64,000 nucleotides of DNA, taken from the NCBI GenBank assembly GCA_964035545.1, contig OZ037772.1, positions 9,273,150-9,337,149 of the forward strand, written 5' to 3'. The notes under the pieces are model-generated. The model did no database searches. It had not been told where the DNA came from and saw only the letters and a list, made by a program, of their open reading frames with translations. The DNA is from Bugula neritina (lineage: Eukaryota; Bryozoa; Gymnolaemata; Cheilostomatida; Bugulidae). The translations under genes and the position numbers were made by a program. How positions within the stretch are numbered: the stretch's first letter is position 1; each line of letters starts with the position of its first letter. Below, in pieces: positions 11,001 through 23,900 of the stretch.

Positions 11001-14000
11001 TTAGAAGTTTAAAGTAATTTACAAAGTGCCAAAGTAAATAGTTTTTAGCTAGCTAAAGGAAGTTACAAATTTACCTGTAAAATGGATATGTTGTTTTCTG
11101 AAAATGTGACTCCCTAAACATCCAAGATTCAACAACTATGACTTCAACTTTCACATCTGCCAGAGTTTTTAATGTAACTGCATATGAAAATTTCAGACTA
11201 ATAAACAAAATAATGTAAGATTTGAATTCAAAATTCAATACTAATTCTTCAGATACTCTAGTTATAGTCTTCATAGTCACTCACTCACTCACTCACTCAC
11301 TCACTCACTCACTCACTCACTCACTCACTCACTCACTCACTCACTCACTCACTCACTCACTCACTCACAGTCACTCTGAATCACTCATGATTAAGTTAAT
11401 TGGTGTTGCCTCAAGTTTCGGAAACGTTACTAAATATAACTGAAAGAATCTGACTCAGAACTTTCTCTGTGTTCAGTGCAGACGTCAGCAGTTTGTGATC
11501 TGCTCTGATTTGTGCACTCTGTGCTGCAAAGCTGCTCGTCTTCACAGGAAATGCTTGATAGTGAAAGAGCTGTTTATACTAATAAAGGCACAGTGTCTTC
11601 CTGTACAGCCAAGATCACGTCATACAGTTACACAGTCAATAATTGTATGCAGGGCTTGCGGCCATATGTAGACTATGTGTGCAGATGTCTACTAGCTCAT
11701 CGTACTGCATAAAATACTCTCAGTTGTGCTGTAGGCAGTTGCTCTATTATTTCTTGCACTACATTTTTTAAATTAGAGCTTTTCAGTGTTTGAAAGTAAA
11801 CACCAAGTGCTTGCGCACTACTAATAATGAATAATATGTCTTCGCAAGTCCTAAAATTTTGTTGGGTTTACAAGTTTTATTTTGAAACTACTTTCTGATT
11901 TACAAAACTAACCCTTCGAGTGGCTAATTCATTTTATAGATAAGTTCACAGTATCACATCTCTTGCCCCCCCCCATCTCTTGGCCCCACATCTCTTGGCC
12001 CCACATCTCTTTGCCACGCACCTCTTGGCCCTGCATCTCTCTTGGCCCTGCATCTTTCTTGGCCCCACCTTTTGTGGTTCCACCCATTCTGTTGTCTAGT
12101 TTAAAAATAACATCCATGTTGCACCTTCCCTATGAAAAGAGTTAGTTTGTGTTGGTTTATTACACCTGATGTTAAATCTAGCTCATCAGCTTATATACAG
12201 CAATTAGCTTTATGGCCTGTAAACTCTGTATTGATGAAAGCTTTATTACCTACTGCTTTTCTCTCCATGTGTTTGTAAGATTGTATAAAGGAATCGGTCT
12301 GGAAATTCATGAAAGGCTCTTGTAAAACAGCATTTCTTCTAAATTGGATAAAATAGCTGTAAATCTCAATCTACTAACCCATAGTCCAGTGTACCTCAGT
12401 AAGTGATACTTTCCGATTATTTACTCAGAAAATATATATCTGCTGAGTCTACATGGTTAGGAGATGATGTAATTAGTAGGTTTGGATACAACATAAAATA
12501 TTTACATTTCAGCTGCTGATAATGTCAAAATATTGTTTCCTCAGACTGATTCACAGTTGAGTCAATGTAGAGGAGAGATTTTATATGATAAACTATACTG
12601 TGTTAGCAGTAACACTGAACTTTTGGTGTACATAGGTAGTGGGGTTAATATTTTGGAGAAAATTTTGTAATATGAATGTTAATGTTTACTAAGAGTTTTT
12701 GTTCTTCTGGAGATTTTAAACCATAAGAAACATGAAGAACTTGGGCTATTGGAATTTCTCCTTTACTGACCTTTTTATTGTGTTGTCAGTTTCTCATTGG
12801 TTCCAGAAAGACAAACTTTGCACACTGGTGCCAAAAATAATAGAAAAATGCACATTTCACAACATAACAGATTAATCAGATTGATCTTCCTTTCCTCTAG
12901 ACATGTTAAAATTCTCTCTCTAGACTTAACTAACAGCTTATTGTTGCCCAAAGATATAGCAAGTGGAGATAATTCTCATGTCATATGTGTATAATTCTAA
13001 AGTCACACATTTACAACCGGTCACTTTGTTATCTATTATTACTACTAATTTGTGATTATTGTTAAAAATGAACCCAAATGCCAAATTTTGATGCTTTAGT
13101 AATTTTACACACACCAGCTGTAAAAATGAAGTTGCTAAATATTTGGAAAAAAAATATTGTGCTATTCTAATTTTTTAAATAATATCTACATTTTTTTGAA
13201 AAAAGTTTTTTTGAATTTCAAAAGCTATTTAAATAACTTTCCACAAAAATGGTGATGATTTTTTCTGAAATTGTAGCCAGAATGTATAGCTGTATATTTT
13301 GTTGGCGTTTTTTGAACAAAAGAAATTTAAAAACCTCATTCTGTAACTTCTGTACAGGCAAGGCATTTGAAATCACCTACATTAGACTGATATTCCATTC
13401 ACCTCGGCCAGAGAGCTTCTCCATCTGGAAGAAAACTACGGACACGTCTGATTGGGAACCCTACCAGTACTACAGTGCTAGCTGCCTCTCCACCTTCAAC
13501 CTCCCTCAAGATGTAAGGCTATATTTACTCTCTTTGTTAGTTTATGGCAGCAAAGTCAATTACGTCATCCGCCGAAATATCAAATTTATTTTCAAGCTAT
13601 TAGTTTTTGATTGAAAATTAAAACAAATCAAAAAGAAATTTTTATAAAACACAATTTCTGAAATTTTTTTTGGAGAAGTGTTGACATTTAACCCTAACAG
13701 CTGCTACTTAGACTATATATGTTGCATATATTCTCAGACATGAAAGTCACACTTCACAGGATGTTGACATTTGACCTTAAGTTGACATTCACAGGCTAAT
13801 GGGAACATTTTCAGCGATTTTATGTTGTGGTATGCTTAAAGTAACTTCATTGTATAAACACCAGTCACTTAGCTATAGTGATGAGGAATTCGTAGTAGCC
13901 CAGGGCATGTAAACTTGTAGTTGATACTACTACTTTCCCACAAAGGAGGTGAGGCAGGGGCGTAGGCAGAGGTAAGGGGTGTAGGTATGGGGTTGTTGAA

Positions 14001-14965
14001 ATTCTGGCAGCTGTTTTAAATGCAATTCACTAATATTTTGCAAAAAGGTTAACAATTAAGTGAATGATTAAATTTTTATTGAGTGTCAACAACCTAATTT
14101 TTCTGCTCTCTTGTTCTGAAGGTTGGAAACTCTCTTTCTGTTGACAGGGTATAATAGACACTCCAACCAGAGCTATCTGTACGAGAGAGTACACTCATAT
14201 CTCCCCCCTCAGTGGTGGAAACGTAGCCTTTAGTACTCTGGACAACAGACCAAATGCATACGAATTTGACAGAAACAAGCTGTTGCAAGTGAGTTTGGAG
14301 TTATTCTCTCTTTTGCATGTTTAATTTATTTTGAAAAAAAATGATCAATTACTGGTTTTTGTAACACATTTTTCATCAAGCTTAGTGTTGAGTGTTTTAA
14401 TCTTTTAGTATTGACTTATTATAGCTGCTGTTAAGTAAATATGTGTTTGTTTAAAATCTTTTTCCAGTGTCTGTTTTTAAATTACAGGCGTGGACTTATT
14501 TTATTGGGAGTTGTCATTCCTATATAAATAGTAGTGTCGGTATAATATAATATATAAAATTTCTTTTCTCTTCAGAGTTTAGATGCTGATGCTTAGTGAA
14601 AATTCTGTAATAAGTTCTTATCGATAAAATACACACCAGCACTTTTTTATTATGAAAACTTTCCTACACAGAATTGTGCACATAATTTCAGTAACTTGAA
14701 TACTTTTGAAGTTGTTATATATTTTCTGAAGATTTACATTTTAAAATAAAACTAAATTAAATTGTACACCTACTGTTGATTAGCCTTTAGTTGTTTCCCG
14801 TTTCTGTTGTTCAACCAATCAGATTCTTTTGAAGGAGTTTGTGACGGCCACAGCTATTCAGATTAGACTCCGAAGACTCAACACGTTTGGTGACGAGGTG
14901 TTTGAGGACACGTCAGTTCTCCAGTCTTACTACTACGCCGTCTCAGAGATCTCCGTCGGTGGAAA
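8094..14965 (+). CDS. Laminin gamma: signal peptide and LN (domain VI) segment, exons 1-6
   Basis: Residues 1 to about 295. After the signal peptide comes the N-terminal LN polymerisation domain. Its hallmarks are TNTCGE, the TWWQS motif in exon 3 (10643-10741), [14 protein letters not shown] and the YQYYSASC block in exon 4, [13 protein letters not shown] in exon 5, and LNTFGDEVF with [13 protein letters not shown] in exon 6. These are the conserved blocks through which laminin short arms assemble into networks. Exon ends are phases 0,1,1,0,0,2. Exon 2 holds a lineage-specific stretch ([18 protein letters not shown]) between the NTCG and RQTG blocks. Confidence 0.93.
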
Positions 14966-17900
14966 GTACGACCAGATTATCTAGAATATTCTGTATTTTG
15001 TATCCCATGCTTTTAATTTCAAGTTTAATAGCTGATGTTGGAAATGCTGAAGTTATTTTATATAGATTTGAGAATTTTAAATGGTGAAACTATTTTACTG
15101 AAAAATTTCAATTTGACAGTTTAGTGTGGGACAGAGTAAGGCATTTTGATATAAATAACACATCTAATATTTGATTGCTGGCATTTTTTGACATAGAAAT
15201 TTAACCAATGAGACGCCTCATAAACTAAAGTAACACTCACAATTTGTTGCTAATATACATATATAATGTCTCCACTTTTATAGTCTATATTATTGCTTCT
15301 AAACTTTAAATATAGAACAGCGTTATATCGATATTAAACGCTAAAATCTTTTTGCATAACATCATTTTATATGATAGATCTTTTTTTAATTAAAATGTGC
15401 ATCTAAGCATATTAAAGCTCTTTTAGATCATGCATTACAACCCTGGTCATTGTTTTACATATAATTTCCTTATATAACAGATGCAAATGCAACGGCCATG
15501 CTAACGAGTGCGTGCAGACCAACTCCCTGGACGGTAACTCGAGACTCGTGTGCCAGTGCCAACACAACACTACCGGCCCAGACTGCAACCAGTGCCTTAG
15601 AACTCACAATGATAAGCCTTGGGCCCCCGCTACTATACTAGATGCCAATGTGTGTCAAGGTCAGTGAGGAAGGTTCTAGGGCTGTAGACTGAGAACTACA
15701 AGTCATCTAGTTGTAGTTCTTAGTTTGAATCAGTTGTAGATTATGGTAATGGAGCTGATGTGTGTCTTTGTATCTGTCTTCTGTCTTTACAGCTCTTCTG
15801 TTTGGCTGATTCATTTTCGATAGTTTTTGATTAGTTATATTCAATAGCTTTTTTCATTTAGCCTTAAAATCAAATTCTACAATACTCTAGCCATGTAATA
15901 AAAAATTTTTTTTATACATTTATGTTTTATGATGAACAAGATTATGTTATATTTGTGCAGATATTTTTATTTGTTTATTTCAGTTGGTCATCATTATTTC
16001 ACTATTGCTAGTTATTACGTGGAGTTGTTCTTCCTTACCAATTCATTCTAGAATCTTCCTATTACTGATGGCTTAATCATGATTTTTTATCAAATAATTG
16101 TTTCTATTTCATTCCTTTGTTCTAGAAGTTTCTATTTTTTCAGAGTGCCAATGTAATGGCCGGTCTAGCATCTGTAACTTCAACCAGACCCTGTATGATC
16201 GCACCGGCTCCGGTGGGTATTGCCAGGACTGCCGTGACTTTACAGACGGACCGCACTGCGAGAAATGTCGCCCCAACTATTTCCGGAGAGATCCTGCAGA
16301 CGTGTGTTCAGAGTGCCAGTGTAACGAGATCGGTGAGAGAATACCTGTGTTGGAATAGTGTCATAGTGTCGCAGTGTCATGGTGTCATAGTGTCATGGTG
16401 TCATAGTGTCGCAGGCGTGTTCAAAAGTCTGATTTCTTTTCATGGTTTTGACTAAAAAAAATAAACTTCAACACTAGTAGAAATCTATAGTCTGTATTTA
16501 TAAATGAGTAATTGCTAAAAAAGCAAAAAGCAAAAATAGGCTTTTTTCAACTTATTGAAACATAAAAAAACTTATTTATGCCAAATTATTCTCAAATATT
16601 TTACCTATTATTATCGAATAGAGTGGAAACTTAGAAAGAAAATGTTTCTGTTTAAAGAAAGTGCTGTTTATCTACTGCACTCTAGTATTTAGCAAAAATA
16701 AATTAAATTTCCATTCAGTATGTTTAAGTATAAAAGTTGCTGTGGTAGTTATCTTCTCATTATCGCTCTTCCATGTTGCCTAGGTTCCGTGAATTTGCAA
16801 TGTGACAACAGCGGGCAGTGCAGATGTAAGCCCGGAGTAACTGGTCCAAAGTGTGACAGATGTGAGGCTAACTACTATGACTTTGGGACATATGGATGCC
16901 GACCTTGCGGCTGCGTGGAGGCCGGCAGCTTTGACAACACCCCCTACTGCGACAGCATTACTGGCCAGTGCAACTGCAAGGTGGGGAAACGACTCCCAGT
17001 TAAAGATGAATTTTTTATGCGTTTTATATAAAGTTGTGACAAATCATATAAAATATTTTTCACTAATACATAGTTTTTTGTTACTTTAGAAGAATAAAAA
17101 GTGGAGATGAAAAAATAAGAAAAGCAAATATTGTGCAGAAGCACTTTAATATCAGTTATGATTTTAGGGGAATAAATTATAAGACTTGTAAATTTTACTT
17201 TAATAAATTCGAAATGACTTTGTGCATTTCAAAATTAATGCAGTATATTGAACAGGTATTTTTGTTGTTGTATTTCTACTCTCAATATTCCAATTTCTAT
17301 TGGCTTTGCAGATGAATGTGGAAGGCCAAGACTGTGGTACATGCAAACCCGGATTCTTCAACCTTGACCTTGCAAACAAATATGGCTGCATTGCCTGTTT
17401 CTGTAACGGCAAGACTTCCCAGTGTACATCAGCTACTGGATATATTGGGGCTTTTGTCGACAGCTACTTTGACGACAGTGAGTGTTACCATAGCAACCTG
17501 GTCAAATAAGGAAGGGACAACTGTAATTCTTAATGTAGTTTGACAGCACAACTATTTAAGGTTGTATTTTGTCGGCAACTGTGTTTTCATGCTTTTCTTA
17601 TTCAAGGTTGAAGTTTCCAGCGTTTATGTCCTGATTTGAAGTTGATTATGTAACTTTGTTTATTATTTGAGGCAACCTGTGTTGTGCTTGGGTTTAGATT
17701 ATATTCGTCTTAACTATCATATCTGTTAAAAGCAAAAGCACTAATTAAGTTGCTTGTGCACGTTCATGTACTTATGGTTACAAAAGCAATTGGTAGAAAT
17801 TATTATATTAAATACATGTAATTTCCACTAAATTATGTAATTATTGTAGGAAATTATCATTTCTCCAGCTGTAAGAGCTTTCTTTCTTTTTTTGCTAGAG

Positions 17901-20900
17901 TTGACAGCAAATGCTATCAGCTCGTAGTCAATGTAGCAATTCAATAATTTTTTCTTTAATTTTTGTCAAACAGATGCTGAAAGATGGACCGCAGTGAATG
18001 AGCGTCTAGGAGACGATGTGCCTGTCGTTTACAATTCGCTCACAGAAGATTTAGAAGTGTCATCCAATGCCAGCACTGGCGTAGAGATTTATTTCAGTGC
18101 ACCTGACGGGTACCTTGGCGACCAGAAATATAGGTTAGTATTGACATGGGATGACACTTTAGTGCAGGTTGTTAGTAATCCAGTGAGCTGCTGAATACAG
18201 ACTAAGAAAACTAAATATCTGTATGTAACTTTCTTAGCTTTGATGGCTGTGATGCTTTGAAATTTGATTTTTTTTTACTTAGCTTGCTATTTATAGTACT
18301 TATGGGCTTTTCTTCAAAAACTTGGAATTGTCTTTCCTATAATACAAGTTGATTTTAATTAATTATATGTCAGTATCCAATTAGGAGGCCTATAATATCA
18401 ATTGATCATTAAGTCTGTAATTCATTAGTTGAACCTGCACTTCATTTGTTACTTTCTCATAAAATGATATGTTATAATATTTCTTTATTTTATACTTTCT
18501 CCTCTAAATAATCTGAGGTAAATTTAATTTTATCAATTTTTTATTCAAGTTCTTTACTCACAACTAGAAACTTACCGTCTGTTATTGTGTTAAGTAGCTC
18601 ATTTTTTCTGCAGCAAAAAATGAAAATTTAATTATATTTCTGTTAACTGGAGTTGTCTGCTACTTTAAACTTCGACACAGAAAATGATACGGTTTCTATT
18701 TTAGCTACAATCAGTTTCTGGAGTTCTCACTGCGGATGGGTGAGAGCAGTTCCGCTAACCCGACAGCCAAAGACGTGATACTCGAAGGAAATGGACGTCA
18801 AGTTTACTTGCCGATATTTGCTCAGAATAATCCCATTCCTCAAACAGAGTTGCAGATATACAAGTTCAGGTTAGAGGTTAAAGGTTGTAGTGGAGCATAT
18901 AAAATCTATTTATAGTTGATGCTAATTGGAAGACTAAAATTATAGTCGCAATAATTTTTAACTCAAAACATTTGAAATTGAAACGAGAAATTTCAAGTTG
19001 GAATTTGACAAACACGTTTCAGGTGTAGCTAAATAGCTCAACTTTTATTTCATGAAAAAAATATGTCAAACAGTAAGAGAAATAATTTGTGCTGCAGGTC
19101 ACTTTTTAATTTAAAAGCTGAAATTATATTTTTGTAAGATTGTAACTACCTGATCCATGGCAAATGCCCCACAAACTGTTCATTATGACTATTAACTGGT
19201 GAATTATAATATAAGCTAGAATATATATTTTATTTTTAGCTTAAATTTTGCTGAGTCATCGAAATTCTTTTATGCTTAACAAATGAATGATCTTATGTGG
19301 TGTTTTATAGACTGAATGAACACCCTTTCTATCAGTGGACACCAACTCTCTCAGCCCTGGAGTTTCAGAGACTGCTATCCAGTCTAACTGCCATAAAGAT
19401 TAGAGGAACCTACAACCTGAAAAGTTTGTATAAGTAATTCTCGAATACTTCTCGAAATTTGTCACATTTTAAAAGTTGATATGCGTATAGCTGATTTTAC
19501 ATAATGTATTTTATTATAAGCTTTAAAGTGGTTAATGCCTTTTTAATTTTCAATAAAATTCGATGACTAGTTTTTTACTACCAAATAAAAGATTTGTATG
19601 CTACAGAATCAAATTTTGAAAATAAGCCATTTTTGACTTATTCTGAAATATCTGAACTTACTTCAATGCTTTTTGGTCTTTTTCTTAAGCATTAGTTTAG
19701 ATTTTAGTGCAATGGTTTATTCTCGATAGGTTCCGGGTATCTGGACGACGTGAAGCTCCATACGGCCCACAACGGCCAGCAGATAGGGGACATAACTTCC
19801 ATAGAAAGATGCGTTTGTCCTAAACAGTACATCGGACAGAACTGTGAATCGTGTGCCCCTGGTTTCAGAAGAGAAACTCCATTCGGTGGGCGGGCCTCCG
19901 AGTGTGTCCCTTGCGAATGTAACGGACACTCTGATACGTGCGATCCAAATTCTGGTAGGTCGGGGCGTGACTCGAGGTTTCTCAAACCAACTTAAAATAC
20001 AGCCTAAAATTGTGCCGGCCAAATTTTGATTTATTTTTAGCCTTTGTTCTAAGAAATTGACAGGAAGCTGAAAACGATTCATATCATGTCCTTACTCAAT
20101 CCTCTGTTTATAGTAATACTGCCATGTTGTAGGGGCCTGTATCTGTCAGCATGACACGATGGGGCACAACTGTGAGAAGTGTAAAGAAGGCTGGTACGGA
20201 AACGCTGAGGACGGCACTCCTAATGACTGTACGCCCTGCCCTTGTCCAGGTCAAGGACCTTGTTATGAACAGGTATTTTATACCCTGTGTTAACCTTTTT
20301 CATTAGTGGTTCTTTCAGGGATGGCGACTATAAACTTGCGCAAGAGTTTTTACCCTCCCAATTAAAATCTATAATTGTTAACATATTTTAGGCCATTTGC
20401 AATGCTGAAACATAGAGAGCATTGCGTTATTCATAAATCATTTTACTCAATATGCTCAGTTTATGACAGTTGGTAGAATTAAATAATAAATAAAGTTTCA
20501 ATTTGAATTTATTACTCGCAAGTTTTCTCCCTCTAAAGTTATTTCTGTAATTATTATCAATACGTTTACGGCCATTTGCAATGTTGAAACTTAGAGAAGT
20601 TGTGTAGCTTGAACATTAATCAACTACAAGCTTTACACACTACGGGTATGAAATCATTTTATAGTACTCTATAAAACAGTCTTGGTAGTAGTGCTTCTGA
20701 CAACTCGTGTAAGTTTATAGTCCCCATCCCTTTGAGATACCCTTAAATGAAAGAGTTTCTTTTGTTCAAGCTGAAAACTTATTCAGACAGGGCACAGTAG
20801 CAATCATGACTAGATGCTCTTCCTAACATCACCAATGGCCTTTGTCAGGGTTCGAACCCATGACCTTCGTGTTTACTAGTCAAACGCTCTAACCTCTAGA

Positions 20901-23900
20901 CCACAGCTGCTTCTGCCACACAACCTAAACTATTGTTTTTATTTAAAACATTGAACGTGGGTGGATTATAATATTTCTGTTTCCTGTTTCAGTTGGACGG
21001 CAGCGTTTCCTGTCTGAACTGTCCGACGGGGTACAGCGGTGACCTCTGTGATATGTGTGAAGACGGGTTCTACGACCTTGATGACCTTTCTACTTCTGAT
21101 GTCAACTGCGCGCAGTGTGACTGTAGTGGCAATATTGACTCCAATGCTGTAGGCAACTGCAATGCGTGAGTTCATAGAAGCAGTATTATGTGGGTACACT
21201 GTGCTGTGTGAGTTAATAGAAGCAGTATTATGTGGGTACACTGTGCTGTGTGAGTTCATAGAAGCAGTATTATGTGGGTACACTGTGCTGTGTGAGCTCA
21301 TAGTAACAGTATTATGTGGGTACACTGTGCTGTGTGAGCTCATAGTAACAGTATTATGTGGGTACACTGTGTTGTGTGAGTATATAGTAGCAACTTAGAG
21401 TGGGTAACTTTATTCTTTTATTTATCTTTTATTTATTCATTTATTTATATGCTTATTTATTATTTATTTATATTTATATGTTTATTTGTTATTTATTTAT
21501 ATTTATATGTTTATTTATTATTTATTTATATTTATATGTTTATTTATTATTTATTTATATTTATATGTTTATTTATTATTTATTTATATTTATATGTTTA
21601 TTTATTATTTATTTATATTTATATGTTTATTTATTATCTATTTATATTTATATGTTTATTTATTATTTATTTATATTTATATGTTTATTTATTATTTATT
21701 TATATTTATATGTTTATCTATTTCGAGGTGTAACTTTGATGAGTTAAAAATGTGGAAAGCATTTTGTGATGTTATTCTAAAGTGAAAAGTACCCACTGAT
21801 CTCTATTTTCAGAACTAGCGGTGTGTGCCTGAAATGCATTGATAACACTGGTGGAGATCACTGCGAGGTTTGTTTGTCTGGTTTCTATGGTAACGCCACT
21901 GCAGAAGAAAAAGGAGACTGCAAACGTGAGTGTCGCGTATTTTAAATGTCTAGAATTATTTTATTTAAAATTATTTTAAGTGAGTTTACACTTAGTTAAA
22001 GCAAGTAAAGTCATCTGTCCAGTTTCTATTAAATATTTTTTTATAAAGTTGCGTTTGGTAAAACCTTAATATATTCTTGGAAAAAATTTGAATTGAAAAA
22101 ATTCAATAACATGTTTTGAGGTAAATTTAGCAGTGGTCTAGGGGTTAGAGCGTTTGCCTAGTAAACACAAAGTCATGAGTTTGAACCCCAGTAAAGGCCA
22201 TTGGAGATGTTAGGAAGAGAATCCAGTTATAATCACTCCCGTGCCCCAACTGAATAAGTCCTTAGCTCGATTTAAAAAAGAACTTTTCCATCAGGGGTTT
22301 CTCACAAAGATGTGGACTATAAACTAAAATGAGCTTTTTTATCTTATTGACTATTTATTTGGAGTTATCTGCTATTCTGACTGCATTACCTTTAGCCTGT
22401 GAGTGCAACAGTTTTGGAACTGAATCAGACAAGTTAGACGTCTGCGAACTGGAAACTGGACAGTGTAGTTGTCTGCCCTACGTCACGGGAAGACAATGTG
22501 ACCAATGTGAAGATGGTTACTTTAATTTGGAGTCGTCCACCGGGTGTGAGGCTTGTCTTTGCAATCTGATTGGCTCTTTGAACACAACTTGTGATCTTCA
22601 AACTGGTCAGGTATTCACGGACATGTTTATGTTCTGTATAAATTCGTTAGTGTGATTTTCTCACTGGTTTGGTGTGCATTTATCACCTTTTTGGTTTCAA
22701 TATGTCACTCACTCACTGTTTTGAATTTAATAAGGAGTTGGTTAGAACTTAGCATGTAGTTTGTTAAAATTTAGCACTGATTAGGTGTAAATTGTCAGGG
22801 TCTTTTTGAATTTAACACTTTTTAAAATACTCTGTTATTTTTACTAAAAATTCAACTCAAATATTTTTTCCTGTATTCACTAAATATCGGTTTGCAACTA
22901 TATGAATTACATATTGGAGAATTGTTTGGTTATATTGTGTAAACACTTGATACATACTAATACTCAAATGCTATTTCTGCTTGTTTGAGTTTAGGTATTT
23001 AGTACTAAACTCTTTCTTGTGCACTTTACTCCCCTTGATTTTACAGCTAACCTTACAAAATGTAGATATGCCTCAATGCTTACATTCTACTATTAGAACT
23101 TGATATTTGGAGTTGCGTTTCCAATTTTAAGCCTGTGTTCCTTGCTTTAGTGTGACTGTAAGACGGGGATATCAGGTCTTAGATGTGACGTCTGTGTGCA
23201 GGACCACTTTGGCTTCTCTAATGTTGGCTGTCAGTCATGTGACTGTCTGGATATTGGCTCCACCCATGGCCAGTGTGATGAAAGGTGCTGCGCCTAAACC
23301 ATGCCAAAATAGTACTTATAGCAAATTATGTGTGTTGTAGTTTTCAACTTTTTGTAACTAAATACTCATGTGTTGAAAGCTGTAAGAACCGTATAATTTA
23401 TCATGTTTTAATCTTCTCTTTTTATGAAGAAAATTTTGGATTCAGCTAATTGAAAGAGGAAAATATCATTGTTTTTGGTCATTTAAGACAAATATTGAAA
23501 TTACGTCTCATCTAACAAGAAATGAAATCAATGCTTTTTCAAACAAATCTAGTTTTTTATTTACCAAAATTTAGTATTACAATCAATTTAATATTAAAAA
23601 ATGGAGTTATAATATAAAGCCTGTACTGTAAGCAAAATGTTATATTTCAGTGGACAGTGTGTGTGTAAAGATGACACTCGAATTACCGGATTACATTGTG
23701 ATGAGTGCCGAGAAAATAAATACAACTTGACAGCAGGATGTCCTGGTAGGTTGTTGAACATTTCTCGCTTTTCAATTGATAAAACAATTTATTATTTTGA
23801 GAGTCTAATTCATCAGTCCACACTCAGCCATTTTTTGCTGTATTATGAATTTTATGCTGGATCAAACTCTGAAGCTGTGGTTTATAAATATAATTTCTTG

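Larger units (their letters stand above)
10742..13357 (+). other. Laminin intron 3 (2.6 kb) with tandem repeats
   Basis: Holds a degenerate GTGACT/GTGAGT-rich stretch (10765-10910), a TCAC microsatellite (11277-11370) and a roughly 16-bp CTTGGCCCCACATCT tandem array (11956-12067). The short frames within are repeat artefacts. Confidence 0.7.

Noticed and set aside
19424-19434. Alternative donor gtaatt for laminin exon 13
   Set aside because: It would join exon 14 in the wrong frame; the weaker site at 19424 keeps SGYLDDV.
20966-21367. Minus-strand frame with repeated HNTxSMNSHS-like words
   Set aside because: Antisense to laminin exon 16 and its 42-bp minisatellite.
21166-21725. Regular repeats that could suggest a CRISPR array
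   Set aside because: Units are directly abutting without unique spacers, in an intron of an animal gene.
21400-21785. Three overlapping Tyr/Leu/Ile-rich frames resembling membrane proteins
   Set aside because: 29-bp repeat translated in all frames; not a gene.
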